From assembly GCA_017417055.1 (NCBI GenBank), contig JAFPZX010000200.1:20087-84086 (forward strand): a stretch of DNA of 64,000 bases. The letters run 5' to 3'. The notes under the pieces were generated by a model. That model was given only the letters and a program-made list of their open reading frames with translations. It searched no databases and was not told where the DNA came from. Shown here piece after piece: positions 53,282 through 61,900 of this stretch. Position numbers and translations under genes: made by a program. Positions within the stretch are counted from its first letter, which is position 1. The number at the start of each line of letters is the position of its first letter. The stretch is from Anaerolineaceae bacterium (GTDB taxonomy: Bacteria > Chloroflexota > Anaerolineae > Anaerolineales > Anaerolineaceae).

Positions 53282-55846
53282 ATGAATTTCGACAAATATA
53301 CACAAAAAGCACAGGAAGCAATATCACAGACCCAGCAGGTTGCGCTGGAATTCAGCCATCAGTCTGTGGAACCAGTTCATCTGCTGCTTGCGTTGCTGCG
53401 GCAGCAGGACGGGATTGTTCCAGCACTGGTGACCCGCATCTCCGGCAGTACCGCGGGACTGATTGAAGCAGTAACGAAAGACCTTGAATCCCGTCCCCGC
53501 ATTTCCGGAAGCTCCACTTCCCTGACGCTGGCGCGTACAACTTCTGACGTATTTACCAACGCGGAAAGTATTGCCAAGGGAATGCAGGATGAATATGTTT
53601 CCACAGAACATCTGCTGCTGGCTTTGTGTGACAGCATTGAAGGAAAGAAGCTTTCCCAATTCGGGATCACAAAAGATTCCGTTCTTCGTGCGCTGACATC
53701 CGTACGAGGCAATCAGCGCGTGACGGGACAGAACCCGGAAGATACCTATCAGGCACTTGAAAAATATGGCCGTGACCTGACCGCTGTGGCCCGGCAGGGA
53801 AAGCTGGATCCGGTGATCGGACGTGATGATGAGATCCGCCGAATGGTTCAGATCCTTTCCCGAAGAACGAAAAATAATCCGGCATTAATTGGTGAACCGG
53901 GCGTCGGGAAAACCGCAGTTGTGGAAGGCCTTGCCCAGCGTATTGTCAAGGGAGATGTACCGGAAGGACTGAAAAACAAGCGTCTGGTCCAGCTGGATAT
54001 GTCCGCTTTGGTGGCCGGTGCAAAATACCGTGGTGAATTTGAGGAACGTCTGAAAGCAGTCCTGAAAGAAATCACGGAATCCGACGGTGAAATCATTCTC
54101 TTTATTGATGAGATGCACACGATCGTTGGCGCAGGTGCTGCGGAAGGCGCAATGGATGCCGGCAACATGATCAAACCGATGCTCGCACGCGGGGAACTGC
54201 ATCTGATCGGCGCGACGACGCTGGATGAATACCGCAAATACATTGAAAAAGATCCGGCACTGGAACGCCGTTTCCAGACGGTTCTGGTGGAAGAGCCTTC
54301 TGTGGAAGATACGATTTCCATCCTGCGCGGCTTGAAACAGCGTTATGAGGTCCATCACGGGGTCCGGATCACGGATGGTGCGGTCATTGCGGCAGCTACA
54401 CTATCTAACCGCTATATCGCGGATCGTCACTTGCCGGATAAGGCAATCGACCTGATCGATGAAGCGGCAGCCCGTCTGCGTACGGAAATTGACTCCAAGC
54501 CGCAGGCATTGGATGACGTTGACCGACAGATCCTGCAGCTGGAAATCGAGCGTCAGGCTCTCTTGAAGGAATCTGATAAGGGATCATTGGAACGTCTGGA
54601 ACGGATCAACCAGGAGCTTTCCGATTTGAATGAGAAATCTGCCGCGTTGACGACGCAGTGGCATACGGAAAAGGAAGCTATCGCGAAACTTCGTACGACC
54701 AAAGAATCTATTGAGGATTTGAATGTCCGTATCGAACAGGCAGAACGCTACAATGATTTTGAAAAAGCTGCCAAACTGCGCTATGGTGACCTGCCGGCTC
54801 TGATGAAAGAACGGGAAGAGGCGGAAGAAAAGCTGAAGACGCTGCAGACAAACGGTGCGCTGCTCAAGGAAAATGTGGACGCGGAGGAAATCGCGGAGAT
54901 CGTCGGACGCTGGACCGGAATTCCGGTTTCCAGATTACTGGAAAGTGAGATGCAGAAGCTGGTCCATATGGAAGACAGACTGCATGAGCGGGTCGTCGGT
55001 CAGGATGACGCGGTGCGTGTTGTTTCCAACGCGGTCCGCCGCAGCCGTGCGGGTCTGCAGGATCCGAACCGTCCGATTGGTTCCTTTATCTTCCTTGGGC
55101 CTACCGGTGTTGGGAAAACCGAGCTGGCAAGAGCACTGGCAGAGTTCCTCTTTGATGACGAACGGGCTATGGTCCGTATCGATATGAGTGAATATCAGGA
55201 GAAGCATACGGTCTCCCGTCTGGTCGGGGCGCCTCCGGGATATGTCGGTTATGAGGAGGGTGGTCAGCTGACGGAAGCTGTGCGCCGCAAGCCTTACAGC
55301 GTGGTACTTTTTGATGAGATCGAAAAGGCTCATCCGGAAGTCTTCAATGTGATGCTGCAGCTTCTGGATGACGGTCGTCTGACGGATGGTCAGGGGCGGA
55401 CGGTTGATTTCCGCAATACCGTTATCATTATGACCTCCAATGCGGGATCGGAACTGTGGCTGAGTCAGAAAAACAATGTCACCCGTGACGAACTGAACCG
55501 CGTTTTGCAGTCGACCTTCAAGCCGGAGTTCCTGAACCGTTTGGATGAGATCGTGGTCTTCCATGGTCTGACCAAGGATGATTTGAACCGCATCGTGGAT
55601 ATCCAGCTGAAGCGCGTGAAGGAACTGCTCGCCCAGCGTGATATCAAGATTGAGCTGACGCAGGCTGCCAAGGATTATATCGTGGACAAGGGCGCGGATA
55701 CCGATTTCGGTGCCCGTCCGCTGAAGCGTGCAATCCAGCATGAGCTGCAGGATCCGCTTGCGCTCGAGATCCTCGAAGGCAACTTCGTCGAAGGGGATAC
55801 TGTCAAGGTGGATTCCAACGGTGAAAAGTTAAACTTTTCTAAATAA
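53282..55846 (+). CDS. clpB: ATP-dependent disaggregase ClpB
   Basis: 854 residues from ATG 53282, seven bases after GGAGG; an in-frame GTG at 53276 overlaps that motif. Domains: N-terminal double Clp-N repeat (1-145), AAA1 with Walker A GEPGVGKT, the coiled-coil M domain (about 405-525) and AAA2 with GPTGVGKT. It unfolds protein aggregates together with DnaK. The M domain marks it as ClpB rather than ClpC or ClpA. No ClpP-binding loop is apparent. No CIRCE element or other heat-shock box is evident in the 280 bases upstream. Confidence 0.97.
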   Translation: MNFDKYTQKAQEAISQTQQVALEFSHQSVEPVHLLLALLRQQDGIVPALVTRISGSTAGLIEAVTKDLESRPRISGSSTSLTLARTTSDVFTNAESIAKGMQDEYVSTEHLLLALCDSIEGKKLSQFGITKDSVLRALTSVRGNQRVTGQNPEDTYQALEKYGRDLTAVARQGKLDPVIGRDDEIRRMVQILSRRTKNNPALIGEPGVGKTAVVEGLAQRIVKGDVPEGLKNKRLVQLDMSALVAGAKYRGEFEERLKAVLKEITESDGEIILFIDEMHTIVGAGAAEGAMDAGNMIKPMLARGELHLIGATTLDEYRKYIEKDPALERRFQTVLVEEPSVEDTISILRGLKQRYEVHHGVRITDGAVIAAATLSNRYIADRHLPDKAIDLIDEAAARLRTEIDSKPQALDDVDRQILQLEIERQALLKESDKGSLERLERINQELSDLNEKSAALTTQWHTEKEAIAKLRTTKESIEDLNVRIEQAERYNDFEKAAKLRYGDLPALMKEREEAEEKLKTLQTNGALLKENVDAEEIAEIVGRWTGIPVSRLLESEMQKLVHMEDRLHERVVGQDDAVRVVSNAVRRSRAGLQDPNRPIGSFIFLGPTGVGKTELARALAEFLFDDERAMVRIDMSEYQEKHTVSRLVGAPPGYVGYEEGGQLTEAVRRKPYSVVLFDEIEKAHPEVFNVMLQLLDDGRLTDGQGRTVDFRNTVIIMTSNAGSELWLSQKNNVTRDELNRVLQSTFKPEFLNRLDEIVVFHGLTKDDLNRIVDIQLKRVKELLAQRDIKIELTQAAKDYIVDKGADTDFGARPLKRAIQHELQDPLALEILEGNFVEGDTVKVDSNGEKLNFSK

Positions 55847-55868
55847 GAAATGAATTCATAGAAACGAA

Positions 55869-55908
55869 AGGATGGTTAGCGATTCAATTCTGAGTCGCTA
55901 ACCATCCT
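55869..55908. terminator. Perfect 14-bp hairpin after clpB
   Basis: AGGATGGTTAGCGA at 55869-55882 pairs perfectly with 55895-55908. It ends clpB transcripts. On the minus strand the tail TTTCGTTTC is more U-rich, so it may also end a short transcript coming from about 55964. Confidence 0.85.
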
Positions 55909-55910
55909 GA

Positions 55911-55964
55911 TTATTTATGCGATAAACGAGAAGAAGAACAAGCATCCTGCGCTCTTTCTGTCAT
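55911..55964 (-). CDS. Possible 17-residue peptide
   Basis: ATG at 55964 is preceded by AGGAGG with an eight-base spacer, as good a ribosome-binding site as any in the window. The frame codes for MTERAQDACSSSRLSHK and stops with TAA at 55911. The hairpin at 55869-55908 begins three bases beyond. An AT-rich stretch (TTATATATAAATATG) directly upstream could be a promoter. It may be a small protein, a leader peptide or an accidental motif; I see no relative. Confidence 0.3.
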   Translation of the reverse strand: MTERAQDACSSSRLSHK

Positions 55965-55997
55965 GATACTGTCCTCCTGCATATTTATATATAAGGG

Positions 55998-56084
55998 AGA
56001 GCTGATTAATTCCAGTGAAGGTGGGGGGCAGTTCCCCACGTTCCTCGGGAGAACCGTCCCCAATCCTTAATTAATCAGTGTTTT
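55998..56084 (-). repeat. Dispersed palindromic repeat, family 1, copy e
   Basis: In reverse orientation: ACACTGATTAATT, then GATTGGGGACGGTTCTCCC, then a GGGGAACTGCCCCCC arm and an AATTAATCAGC end on the minus strand. The loop differs from the other copies, but the ends and core match. It lies between clpB and the aldo-keto reductase gene. Confidence 0.75.
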
Positions 56085-56102
56085 TATAATTATGACGGTG
56101 GA

Positions 56103-57245
56103 TCAGCAGCCGAAGAGCTCCGCGGTTTTGATCATCCGGTCCGCGACTTTCACGCCGAAAGGACAGCGGGATTCGCAGCCCTGGCAGCCGATACAGGCGG
56201 AAGCGGTGGTTCCCAGCGCTTTGTAATGTTCCCTTACGCTTTCAGGCACTTCGGGCTGCATCACGGCCAGATCATAAAACTTGTTGACCATGGCGATGTC
56301 GATGTTCACCGGGCAGGGTTTGCAGTGCCCGCAATAGGTGCATTGTCCATTGTAGGAGTGAAGCGGTGCGGAAGCGATCACGGATGCGTAATCCTTTTCA
56401 TCATCCGTAGCCGTTTCATAAGCGATTGCCGCATCGATTTGTTCTTTGGTGTCGTATCCGGCCAGGATCGAGCTTACGCCCGGGCGTGTCAGAGCGTAAT
56501 GGATCAATTGACACGGCGTAAAGGCTTTTCCGAAGGGGGATGTCTTTTCGTCAAAGAGCCGTCCGCCGAAGAAGCCTTTCATGACGGTGATCCCGACTTC
56601 TTTTTCTTCGCATAGATGATACATTTCAGCCCGTTCCTGATCAATGCCGGAAAGCCCTGATTCGTATTCTCCGAACATGTCATCCAGGTTTTCCGTGGCG
56701 GGATGCATGTCAAAGGCCGGATTGATGGAGAACAGGATCATCTCCACAAACCCGGTTTCAATGGCCCGTTTTGCCATACGCGGGTTGTGAGTGGAAAGGC
56801 CGATATGACGGATCACTCCGGCTTCATGAAGCTCATGGACATAGCGGATGTAGTCCGTGTTCATGCTCTTGTTCCAATCCTCTTCCGAGTCAATGTAATG
56901 GATCATGCCTAGATCGATATAATCCGTCTTCATGCGTTTCAGAATATCCTCAAAAGCCGGGACGACATGTTTCAAGTCGCGGCTGCGGACATATTGCCCG
57001 TTTTGGTATGTGGAACCGATGTGCCCCTGGACGATCCATTTTTCACGGTTCCCTTCCATTCCTTTGCCGATAATGTCCCTTGATTTCGGGTCTGGCATCC
57101 AGCAGTCAATGATGTTGATGCCCTTTTCTCCGGCATAGCGGATCAATTCTACGGAATGTTCCTCGTCGTGGCGTTCCAGCCATTCGCCTCCGAATCCAAT
57201 CTCGCTGACTTTCAGTCCGGTTTTTCCAAGATTTCTGTATTGCAT
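56103..57245 (-). CDS. Aldo/keto reductase with C-terminal iron-sulfur domain
   Basis: 380 residues from ATG 57245, eight bases after AGGAG; earlier in-frame ATGs overlap that site. Residues 1-270 form the aldo-keto reductase barrel (MQYRNLGKTGLKVSEIGFGG, then IHYIDSE with the usual catalytic His area). The last 100 residues bear ferredoxin-type cysteines (CTYCGHCKPCP and CIGCQGCESRCP), two [4Fe-4S] clusters. Fe-S aldo-keto reductases of this type occur in many anaerobes; the substrate is generally unknown. The catalytic tyrosine of classical aldo-keto reductases is replaced in this stretch (INIIDCWMPDP), so classical activity is doubtful. Confidence 0.9.
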   Translation of the reverse strand: MQYRNLGKTGLKVSEIGFGGEWLERHDEEHSVELIRYAGEKGINIIDCWMPDPKSRDIIGKGMEGNREKWIVQGHIGSTYQNGQYVRSRDLKHVVPAFEDILKRMKTDYIDLGMIHYIDSEEDWNKSMNTDYIRYVHELHEAGVIRHIGLSTHNPRMAKRAIETGFVEMILFSINPAFDMHPATENLDDMFGEYESGLSGIDQERAEMYHLCEEKEVGITVMKGFFGGRLFDEKTSPFGKAFTPCQLIHYALTRPGVSSILAGYDTKEQIDAAIAYETATDDEKDYASVIASAPLHSYNGQCTYCGHCKPCPVNIDIAMVNKFYDLAVMQPEVPESVREHYKALGTTASACIGCQGCESRCPFGVKVADRMIKTAELFGC

Positions 57246-57358
57246 TTCCATTTCTCCTGTGTTTTTTTGAATTGTATTCATTTCAATTTTCGTAACATTT
57301 TCTATTCTTTTATTATATATAATAAATCATTAAAAGTATGGAAAGGAAGGAATTCAAA

Positions 57359-57988
57359 ATGAAAAAGGTGAAATTTTTCTGTATTGTTGTGCTATTGCTT
57401 GTCAGTTTAGCTTTCACAGCTGTTTGTTTCGCAGATGGAGAATTTGTGAGGGGTACGCTGACTACGGTCTCTTATGATGCCTATGTGAACCCTGAATTGG
57501 GAATTCGCTGCGTCGTTCCTGAAAGCTATGTCATGGCGACGGAGGAAGAAATTGAACAGATCATGGCTGCCGGTGTGGATATGATTTTTAAAGAAGATGA
57601 GGCTGGAAAACAGATTTTGGATGTTTCCAAAATCACCCTTTTGTATGAAATGCTGGCTGTGAATAACAATGACGGAAGCTCAATTACAATTATTGCGGAA
57701 AAGCCGATCCTTTCGAACATGACGATGAAGCAGTATGTTGACGACAACATAAGCCAAATTTCATCACTCCCGATGGATATTAGTGAACCGGAGTCCGGAA
57801 AAGAAGAATTTTGTGGGCAGGAGCTGAACTATCTGGCTTATTCGATGAATTATCAGGGCGTAAATGTTATGCAGAAGATATTCTTTATGGAATCCGGAGA
57901 CCGTTTTGTGATCTTTCAATTGTCCGCAAAGGATACCGATACGATCAATACGATGAAAGGGTTCTTCTCTGAATATCACGGTGAATAA
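57359..57988 (+). CDS. Secreted protein of unknown function
   Basis: 209 residues from ATG 57359, with GGAAGG upstream; an in-frame ATG at 57338 overlaps that region. Signal peptide at 1-25 (core FFCIVVLLLVSLAFTAV, cleavage after CFA). The mature part contains NPELGIRCVVPESYVMATEEE and a later segment with SMNYQGVNVMQKIFFMESGDRFVIFQLSA. This layout, a short strand-helix domain of about 150 residues, recalls PsbP/DUF1795-like folds of small secreted proteins. That is a guess from pattern only. A terminator follows. Confidence 0.75.
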   Translation: MKKVKFFCIVVLLLVSLAFTAVCFADGEFVRGTLTTVSYDAYVNPELGIRCVVPESYVMATEEEIEQIMAAGVDMIFKEDEAGKQILDVSKITLLYEMLAVNNNDGSSITIIAEKPILSNMTMKQYVDDNISQISSLPMDISEPESGKEEFCGQELNYLAYSMNYQGVNVMQKIFFMESGDRFVIFQLSAKDTDTINTMKGFFSEYHGE

Positions 57989-58010
57989 TCACTAAAAATT
58001 TTGAGGTGTA

Positions 58011-58058
58011 AACGCGGGCTGATTTTACCGATGGGTAAGTACCAGTCCGCGTTTTTTT
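58011..58058 (+). terminator. Intrinsic terminator
   Basis: AACGCGG pairs with CCGCGTT; CTG/CAG and TTTAC/GGTAA extend the stem. Seven T follow. Confidence 0.85.
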
Positions 58059-58090
58059 TATGCATTTCCCGTTGTTTGCCGCGGACGGCT

Positions 58091-58819
58091 TCATGAGTCA
58101 AAAGCTTCCAGCGCTTTGGAAACGGAACGTGTCATTTCCCGGGAAAAACCGGAATCATATTTCCGTTTGAAAAACGCAGTCAGCCATTCTTGATATTCTC
58201 TCTCTCCGCTTTTTGGTTCCAGCATTTGCTGCAGTTCAATGTCTGTATGGATATGATAGCTGTTTTCCTGAACGATAAACTCCATCGGAGAGCGGACCGG
58301 TTTTGTGCGGGTTTTCTGCTGATCCGTCGGGTATCCAAAAACCAGAAGTGCGGCAGGAAAAACATAATCCGGCAGATGCAGGATCTCCCTTTGTGTTTCA
58401 ATATTTTCCATGATGTCGCCGATATAGCAGGAACCGATTCCGAAAGATTCCGCTGCAATAACCGCGTTTTGCGCGGCGATCAGAGCATCATCCACTGCCA
58501 GCAGCAAATCTCCGACGCCGAGTTTGCGCGGTTCGCACCCAACAGCTTTGTAGGCGTTATACCATTTTAGACAATCCGCACAAAAGACCAAAACCAGTTT
58601 TCCTTCGGCGATAAAAGGTTGATGGTCACAGGACTCAGCAAGCTGCTTTTTGATTTCCGGGTCAGTGATCCGTAAGATTGTGTAAAGCTGCTGGTTTCCC
58701 GCGGTAGGAGCCATAACAGCGGCAATGAGGATTTCATCTATAGTTTCTTTGTCGATTTGACGGTCTTCAAAAACCCGTATGGATTTTCTATGATTAAGCA
58801 GATTTATTGTGTCATTCAT
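58091..58819 (-). CDS. Nitroreductase family protein (NfsA/FRP-like)
   Basis: 242 residues, the larger nitroreductase type. HRKSIRVFEDRQID at the N-terminus contacts FMN, and FGIGSCYIGDIMEN (about 124-137) is a typical second block. LVFGYPTDQQKTRTKP resembles the NfsA/FRP C-terminal region. It reduces nitro compounds or flavins with NAD(P)H. It is not closely similar to the shorter nitroreductase at 8039-8566. Confidence 0.9.
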   Translation of the reverse strand: MNDTINLLNHRKSIRVFEDRQIDKETIDEILIAAVMAPTAGNQQLYTILRITDPEIKKQLAESCDHQPFIAEGKLVLVFCADCLKWYNAYKAVGCEPRKLGVGDLLLAVDDALIAAQNAVIAAESFGIGSCYIGDIMENIETQREILHLPDYVFPAALLVFGYPTDQQKTRTKPVRSPMEFIVQENSYHIHTDIELQQMLEPKSGEREYQEWLTAFFKRKYDSGFSREMTRSVSKALEAFDS

Positions 58820-59149
58820 AAATCATTCCTTTTTTCGTAAATATACATATAACAATACAGCAAGATAAGAACCTCTTGATAATTTGTTAGAATTATAATA
58901 ATTAGTTATAATAACATACAATATACTTGATAATATTAGTAATTATGAGAGTTGAATTCTAACTACAATTCATAATGGTTTCGAGTTGTTTCCCCAATGA
59001 TGAGGCATATAATGAGAAAGTACATCAATAAAGAAAGTTGACAACTCAGGATTATTATCGAATTTTTCAAATGTCGGGAAAAAGCTAAAATCACTGATTT
59101 GCTCCCACATTTGAAAGGTCGCAGAAAATAAGAGAAAGAGGTATAAATT
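58820..59149. other. AT-rich intergenic region (330 bp)
   Basis: Divergent spacer between the nitroreductase and the secreted-protein gene. It contains several TATAAT-like words (for example near 58894 and 58905) and a TTGACA near 59038, but no clear promoter pair. A frame on the minus strand (58963-59205) is hydrophobic and AT-rich, and I regard it as noise. Confidence 0.5.
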
Positions 59150-60217
59150 GTGAAAAAAATTGCTGTCTTTGTTAGTTTGTTTTTTATAATAACGTCTTTT
59201 AGCATGACTTCAGCAGAATATATGACTTTTTATGATGTCTTTGGTGATTTAAAGCTCATTTTCGGTGATCAGCTGAATGAAGCATGGGGAAAGTCTTTTG
59301 ATGAAATAAAGTCCGCTTCAGAAGCATCACTGCGAGGCTTTTCGTGTCATGCTGAAAATGAAAAAACGCTGATTTGTGAGAAAAATCATTGGACCGGTGA
59401 GTATCAGGTAACAATGCATTTTAAGGAAGGAAAATTAGCAGCGTCAACCTGTCTTCTTACCGGTTTCACAATTCAGAATTTGAATTATAAACCCACCAGT
59501 AAAAATGTTTATTATGTTAATGATCTAATCCTTCGAATGAAAAAATCCGGATTTATTCCGGAAAATGCACCTGAGCAGCAGGTCGATAATCTGTTTCTTT
59601 CAGCAGAAATAACGCCATATACTCCCGCATATATTCTTGGAGAAAACACCCGTTTTCAAGCAGGTTTCAAGGCAAAATCTGAAATTAACCCCAAATTTTA
59701 TTTAGCATTTATTATTCGGGATAATTCTACGGATTTAGGTTTTTCATATAAACCCGGTTATACACAGGAACAATCTGATTATGTATCGAATCTGCAAAAT
59801 GATAAAAGTTTACCGACAATGGAACTGAAACCTGAAGAAATTCCGGCGGAGAGTGAAGCTGATTTTTATGGCGAATGGAAATTGTTATATATTTATTCAA
59901 CGATGTTTATAGTCAATGAAGATCCTGTTATTTTCCGGTATGATATATTGGTTGAAAATCCGGAAATTGAAGATTGGTTTATAATTAATGAGGCCAGTAC
60001 GATCATGAAAAACGGCAATAAGGAAACATCAGTTAAATCCGAATTTGTTGACGGAAAACTTCTTCTGGATGAAAAATATTATCTTGAGATGAATGATAAT
60101 GGTATGCTTTCCTATGAAGCAGATGATATTATTCAATATTATGTGAAAAATGAAAATGATGAATGGCACTATCATCGAAGTGAATTTGAAACGATGCTTA
60201 ATAATAAAGAAGAGTAA
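59150..60217 (+). CDS. Secreted protein of unknown function
   Basis: 355 residues. The start is GTG at 59150, with GAGG nine bases upstream. Signal peptide at 1-22 (core AVFVSLFFIITSFSM, cleavage after TSA). The N-terminal half (FGDLKLIFGDQLNEAWGKSFDEIKS) and a C-terminal half beginning DFYGEWKLLYIY seem to be two domains. The second has repeated beta-strand-like segments as in lipocalin-like secreted proteins, a pattern-level impression only. It lies two bases before the M48 protease gene, so the two are probably co-expressed. Confidence 0.75.
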   Translation: MKKIAVFVSLFFIITSFSMTSAEYMTFYDVFGDLKLIFGDQLNEAWGKSFDEIKSASEASLRGFSCHAENEKTLICEKNHWTGEYQVTMHFKEGKLAASTCLLTGFTIQNLNYKPTSKNVYYVNDLILRMKKSGFIPENAPEQQVDNLFLSAEITPYTPAYILGENTRFQAGFKAKSEINPKFYLAFIIRDNSTDLGFSYKPGYTQEQSDYVSNLQNDKSLPTMELKPEEIPAESEADFYGEWKLLYIYSTMFIVNEDPVIFRYDILVENPEIEDWFIINEASTIMKNGNKETSVKSEFVDGKLLLDEKYYLEMNDNGMLSYEADDIIQYYVKNENDEWHYHRSEFETMLNNKEE

Positions 60218-60219
60218 AA

Positions 60220-61842
60220 ATGAAAAGTAAAATCATAGGGATATCGATGCTGACACTGACCGGATTGTTCGGGATGTTGATCGCATTTCTTGTGTTTATC
60301 TTCTGGCTGGCTGATGTGCCGGTGATATACGCACTCATAGGTGGTATTATTGGACTGATTTTGCAGTTCCTGCTCAGTCCGTGGCTGACGGACCTGAACA
60401 TGAAATGGTTCTACGGAGCGAAATTCGATGGTGAACTGCCGGAATATCTGAAGAACTTTATCGCGGATGTCTGCGCGCAAAACAACATGGAACTCCCGAA
60501 AATCGGTTTCATCGACGACGGTGCGCCGAATGCTTTCACTTACGGACACACCAAAAATGATGCACGTGTGGTTCTGACACGCGGAATCTTTAACCTGCTG
60601 AGCGAAGAAGAAGTGAAAGCGGTTGTGGCGCATGAACTGGGACATGCGGTTCATTATGACATGCTGGTGATGACCGTGGCGCAGCTGGTCCCGATGGTGC
60701 TTTATGCTATTTATCAAGCCTGTCTTAAATATAAAAGTTCCTCCAGCGATAAAGATGATTCTAAAACGGAAGGCGCAATTAAGCTGGCAGGCGTGATTGC
60801 TTACCTGCTTTACATCATCGCCAACTACATCGTTCTGTGGCTTTCCCGTCAGCGCGAGTACTATGCGGATCAGTTCTCCGCTGAAGTCACCCGCAATCCA
60901 AACGCGTTGGCATCCGCTCTGGTGGAAATTGGCTTTGGCCTGAGTACAAAACCAAAAAAGGAGAAGGGACAGTCTGTTGCCAATGCTACAACGCTGGGAA
61001 TTTCCGACGCCCCGAGTTCCAAGGCGATGGCCATCAGCGGTTATGGCGATGGCACTTATACAAAAGGCAGCATCAAGAATGCTATGAAATGGGACCTGTG
61101 GAATCCCTGGGCAACAGTTTACGAACTGAACTCTACCCATCCGCTGATATCCAAACGTCTGCTGTCACTGAGTGAACAGTCGAAGAAATACGGGCAGGAA
61201 CCTTATGTCGTCTTTGATCTGCAAAAACCGGAAAGTTATATGGATGATTTCGCCAAGGACGTTGTGATCAACTTCCTGCCGTGGTGCACATTCATCATCG
61301 CGCTGATCCTCTTCTTTGTGGTCAATCCGGGCAGAAACTGGCAGTATGCCGGGCTTCTCCTGTTGATCCCGCTGGCTGCTTCCCTGTTCAAATATGGCTA
61401 CAGCCATCCGAAGAAAGAATTCAAAAAGGGAACTGTCCGGGATTTTCTGGGTGAGGTGAAGGTTTCGGGTATTACTTCGATCCCCTGTGAGGTTTCGGGG
61501 AAGGTCATCGGACGCGGCAACCCGGGCTGTGTGTTCAATGAAGATTTTGTGATCCAGGATGAGACCGGTATCGTTTTCCTTGACTATGAACAGCCGCTGT
61601 TCCTGATCAATAAGATCTTTGCCATCTTCAAAGCGCCGGAATACTTCGACAAGGTGGTTATTGCCCGCGGTTATTATCGGCGCGCTCCGGTGCCGTTTAT
61701 CCAGCTCAAGGAGCTTGTGATCGATGGGGAAGTGAAGAAATGTCACTCCATCACCTTTGGATGGGTCTGGCGCTGGGTGCTGTTCGGTTTGTCTGCTGCG
61801 GGTGCGCTGTTCCTGCTGTTTTCCGGTACAGTTGCCTTCTAA
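60220..61842 (+). CDS. M48 family membrane metalloprotease (HtpX-like) with C-terminal extension
   Basis: 540 residues. Two N-terminal membrane helices (about 6-32 and 36-55). The zinc site is His138-Glu139-x2-His142 in VAHELGHAVHYD, with Glu213 in SRQREYYADQF as third ligand. It degrades misfolded membrane proteins. The C-terminal 170 residues are not part of ordinary HtpX (about 290 aa). They comprise two further membrane helices (about 348-385), a beta-rich domain (VKVSGITSIPCEVSGKVIGRG...FVIQDETGIVFLDYE) that resembles the membrane-protein domain seen in MULAN/GIDE-type proteins, and a final helix. This extension is tentative. A perfect terminator follows. Confidence 0.88.
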   Translation: MKSKIIGISMLTLTGLFGMLIAFLVFIFWLADVPVIYALIGGIIGLILQFLLSPWLTDLNMKWFYGAKFDGELPEYLKNFIADVCAQNNMELPKIGFIDDGAPNAFTYGHTKNDARVVLTRGIFNLLSEEEVKAVVAHELGHAVHYDMLVMTVAQLVPMVLYAIYQACLKYKSSSSDKDDSKTEGAIKLAGVIAYLLYIIANYIVLWLSRQREYYADQFSAEVTRNPNALASALVEIGFGLSTKPKKEKGQSVANATTLGISDAPSSKAMAISGYGDGTYTKGSIKNAMKWDLWNPWATVYELNSTHPLISKRLLSLSEQSKKYGQEPYVVFDLQKPESYMDDFAKDVVINFLPWCTFIIALILFFVVNPGRNWQYAGLLLLIPLAASLFKYGYSHPKKEFKKGTVRDFLGEVKVSGITSIPCEVSGKVIGRGNPGCVFNEDFVIQDETGIVFLDYEQPLFLINKIFAIFKAPEYFDKVVIARGYYRRAPVPFIQLKELVIDGEVKKCHSITFGWVWRWVLFGLSAAGALFLLFSGTVAF

Positions 61843-61850
61843 ATTTCTAT

Positions 61851-61887
61851 AAAAAAGAGGTCTTCCGATTCGGAAGACCTCTTTTTT
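61851..61887. terminator. Perfect bidirectional terminator
   Basis: AAAAAAGAGGTCTTCC pairs perfectly with GGAAGACCTCTTTTTT across GATTC. It serves the converging protease and phosphatase genes. Confidence 0.95.
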
Positions 61888-61900
61888 GATGATTTTAGAC

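Noticed and set aside
54935-55741. A 268-codon frame opposite clpB AAA2
   Set aside because: Antisense to a strongly conserved ATPase domain; no start signals.
58963-59205. An 80-codon hydrophobic frame on the minus strand
   Set aside because: It overlaps the start and signal peptide of the secreted protein gene at 59150, has no ribosome-binding site and lies in very AT-rich DNA where chance hydrophobic frames are common.
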